This document shows, piece after piece, positions 5,730-6,713 of a stretch of DNA of 6,713 nucleotides. Below the pieces are notes generated by a model. That model made no database searches and was not told where the DNA came from. It saw only the letters and a program-made list of their open reading frames with translations. Position 1 is the first letter of the stretch, and every line of letters begins with the position of its first letter. Source of the DNA: an uncultured Erysipelotrichaceae bacterium (lineage in GTDB: Bacteria; Bacillota_I; Bacilli_A; Erysipelotrichales; Coprobacillaceae); the NCBI GenBank assembly GCA_947573745.1, contig CANPGX010000056.1:1-6713 (forward strand), given 5' to 3'. Both the position numbers and the translations under genes were made by a program.

Positions 5730-6713
5730 ATGAATCTTTTTCAAAAGAGAGCACGTCGAATCTTAGCCATTGTGTTGAGTTTATCGTTCATGTTATCTTC
5801 ATTGAATTTTCAAAAGATGACCGTTGAAGCTAGCGAACCAGCAACATTCAATGGATTGTCTATTTCATTCAATGACGGTAGTGATTTAACCATTGGCACA
5901 GATGCAAGTTCTGACGTTTATTCTTCAGGCGCTATTCTTTATATTAATACGAATAAGCCTGTTACAGTCAGTGGAACGACGTCAACAGCAACACTTGCCG
6001 TGACTGCAGGAACACAGGCGGATGTCACCTTTAATGGTGTGACGATCACAAGTTCAGCAGCGCCATGTGTGAATGTCATTGCCAATACAGCTGATCCATT
6101 AAATAATCCAACGAGATTACATCTAACATTAGCTGATGGCAGTACAAACAGTCTGAATACGACTGCAGCCAACTTTTCGGGAATCCATGTTACTTATGGT
6201 GCACAATTGACCATTGATGATGCCGTAAGAAACTGGGGAGAAGTTGAAGGTGGACGTATTGTAGGTGAAACCGATGAGAAAGGTACACCTAAACCATCAT
6301 GGTTGATGGATAGTAGTAATCCAGGTTCTATAACTGTTCTTGGTGGTCAAAACGGTGCTTGTATCGGTGGAGACAATAGCGAAAACAGTGGTAGAATTAC
6401 ACTCAATGGTGGTAATATTACAGTTAACTCATATACCAATGGTACAAGTAATAGTGCTGGTGCTGGTATTGGTGGTGGTTACCATGGTGGTACCGGTTGT
6501 AACCTTGATGGAGGCGGTGTCTTCATTAATGGTGGTAACATTAATGCCACAGCAAGTTATCATGGCGCTGGTATTGGCGCAGGTTGGTCTGCCACCAATG
6601 CCGGTGTAGGTCATAATGGAATGATTCCAGGTGACATCACAATCAATGGTGGTTATATCGTATCCACTGGTAGAGATCATGGTAATGCTTTTAATTGTGC
6701 GTGTGGTAGTGGT
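5730..6713 (+). CDS. Secreted beta-helix-like repeat protein, N-terminal part (3' end outside window)
   Basis: Function unknown. The frame stays open for 328 codons from ATG 5730 to the window edge. Residues 1-34 are a clear signal peptide: basic KRARR (6-10), a hydrophobic stretch ILAIVLSLSFMLSSL (11-25), and a likely cut after VEA (32-34). Residues 35-165 are Thr/Ser/Asn-rich short strands with LTLADGS (132-138) and GIHVTYGAQLTIDD (151-164), a style seen in uncharacterised secreted proteins annotated as carbohydrate-binding or beta-helix domain proteins of gut Bacillota. A less repetitive linker (about 165-198) leads into glycine-rich repeats with NGG turns (226, 267, 306) and GA-x-IG turns (209, 244, 279). 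Five Cys occur in the last 120 residues. No anchor motif is visible, since the end is missing. It may be a large adhesin or a polysaccharide-binding surface protein; both are inference. The strong promoter and ribosome site support the start. Confidence 0.85.
   Translation, partial: MNLFQKRARRILAIVLSLSFMLSSLNFQKMTVEASEPATFNGLSISFNDGSDLTIGTDASSDVYSSGAILYINTNKPVTVSGTTSTATLAVTAGTQADVTFNGVTITSSAAPCVNVIANTADPLNNPTRLHLTLADGSTNSLNTTAANFSGIHVTYGAQLTIDDAVRNWGEVEGGRIVGETDEKGTPKPSWLMDSSNPGSITVLGGQNGACIGGDNSENSGRITLNGGNITVNSYTNGTSNSAGAGIGGGYHGGTGCNLDGGGVFINGGNINATASYHGAGIGAGWSATNAGVGHNGMIPGDITINGGYIVSTGRDHGNAFNCACGSG
6354..6713 (+). repeat. Imperfect tandem repeats of about 35-40 codons in the secreted protein
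   Basis: Glycine turns of the form GACIGGD, GAGIGGG and GAGIGAG begin at residues 209, 244 and 279, exactly 35 apart. A degenerate copy (GNAF) begins at 318. Between them stand turns with strands: ITLNGGNITV (from 223), VFINGGNINA (from 264) and ITINGGYIVS (from 303), spaced 41 and 39. The units diverge at DNA level, with shared stretches such as AATGGTGGTAA. The pattern suggests successive coils of a beta-solenoid and runs off the window end. Confidence 0.7.

Noticed and set aside
5939..6680. Long open frames on the minus strand and in other frames across the secreted protein
   Set aside because: They are shadows produced by the low-complexity Gly/Thr/Asn-rich coding sequence. They lack ribosome sites and have repetitive Val/Thr composition.

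Overview
The window comes from a low-G+C Gram-positive bacterium (Bacillota). The evidence is the AT-rich codon use, strong AGGAGG-type ribosome binding sites, sigma-A-like promoters, and the gene set ileS / degV / lspA / rluD-type / dCMP deaminase. The 6-phospho-beta-glucosidase and the secreted glycine- and asparagine-rich beta-helix-like protein suggest a gut anaerobe, perhaps of the Erysipelotrichia. That placement is inference; the sequence does not prove it.

All genes are on the + strand. Positions 2-973 are the 3' end of ileS, closed by a clear intrinsic terminator. Positions 1136-1969 are a DegV-family fatty-acid-binding protein with its own candidate promoter and terminator. Positions 2027-3874 form a compact cluster: lspA (signal peptidase II), an overlapping RluD-type pseudouridine synthase, and a dCMP deaminase 13 nt further on, ending in a terminator. 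Positions 3999-5465 are a stand-alone GH1 6-phospho-beta-glucosidase with its own promoter and terminator. Positions 5491-5729 are a non-coding region with a near-consensus promoter and some short repeats. Positions 5730-6713 are the 5' part of a large secreted repeat protein that is still open at the window edge.

The first five genes are housekeeping: isoleucine charging, fatty-acid handling, lipoprotein maturation, rRNA modification and pyrimidine nucleotide supply. They resemble the common Bacillota order ileS-lspA-rluD, with degV inserted. The glycosidase would act on PTS-imported, phosphorylated beta-glucosides, but no transporter lies in the window. The last gene is the least described part: it has a signal peptide, about 35-40-residue repeats, and base composition clearly richer in G+C than ileS.

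I found no RNA genes, CRISPR arrays, insertion sequences or phage genes, and no convincing new multi-gene system. The points worth a second look are the secreted repeat protein and its promoter region, the lspA promoter that sits almost on its start codon, and terminators fused to stop codons.
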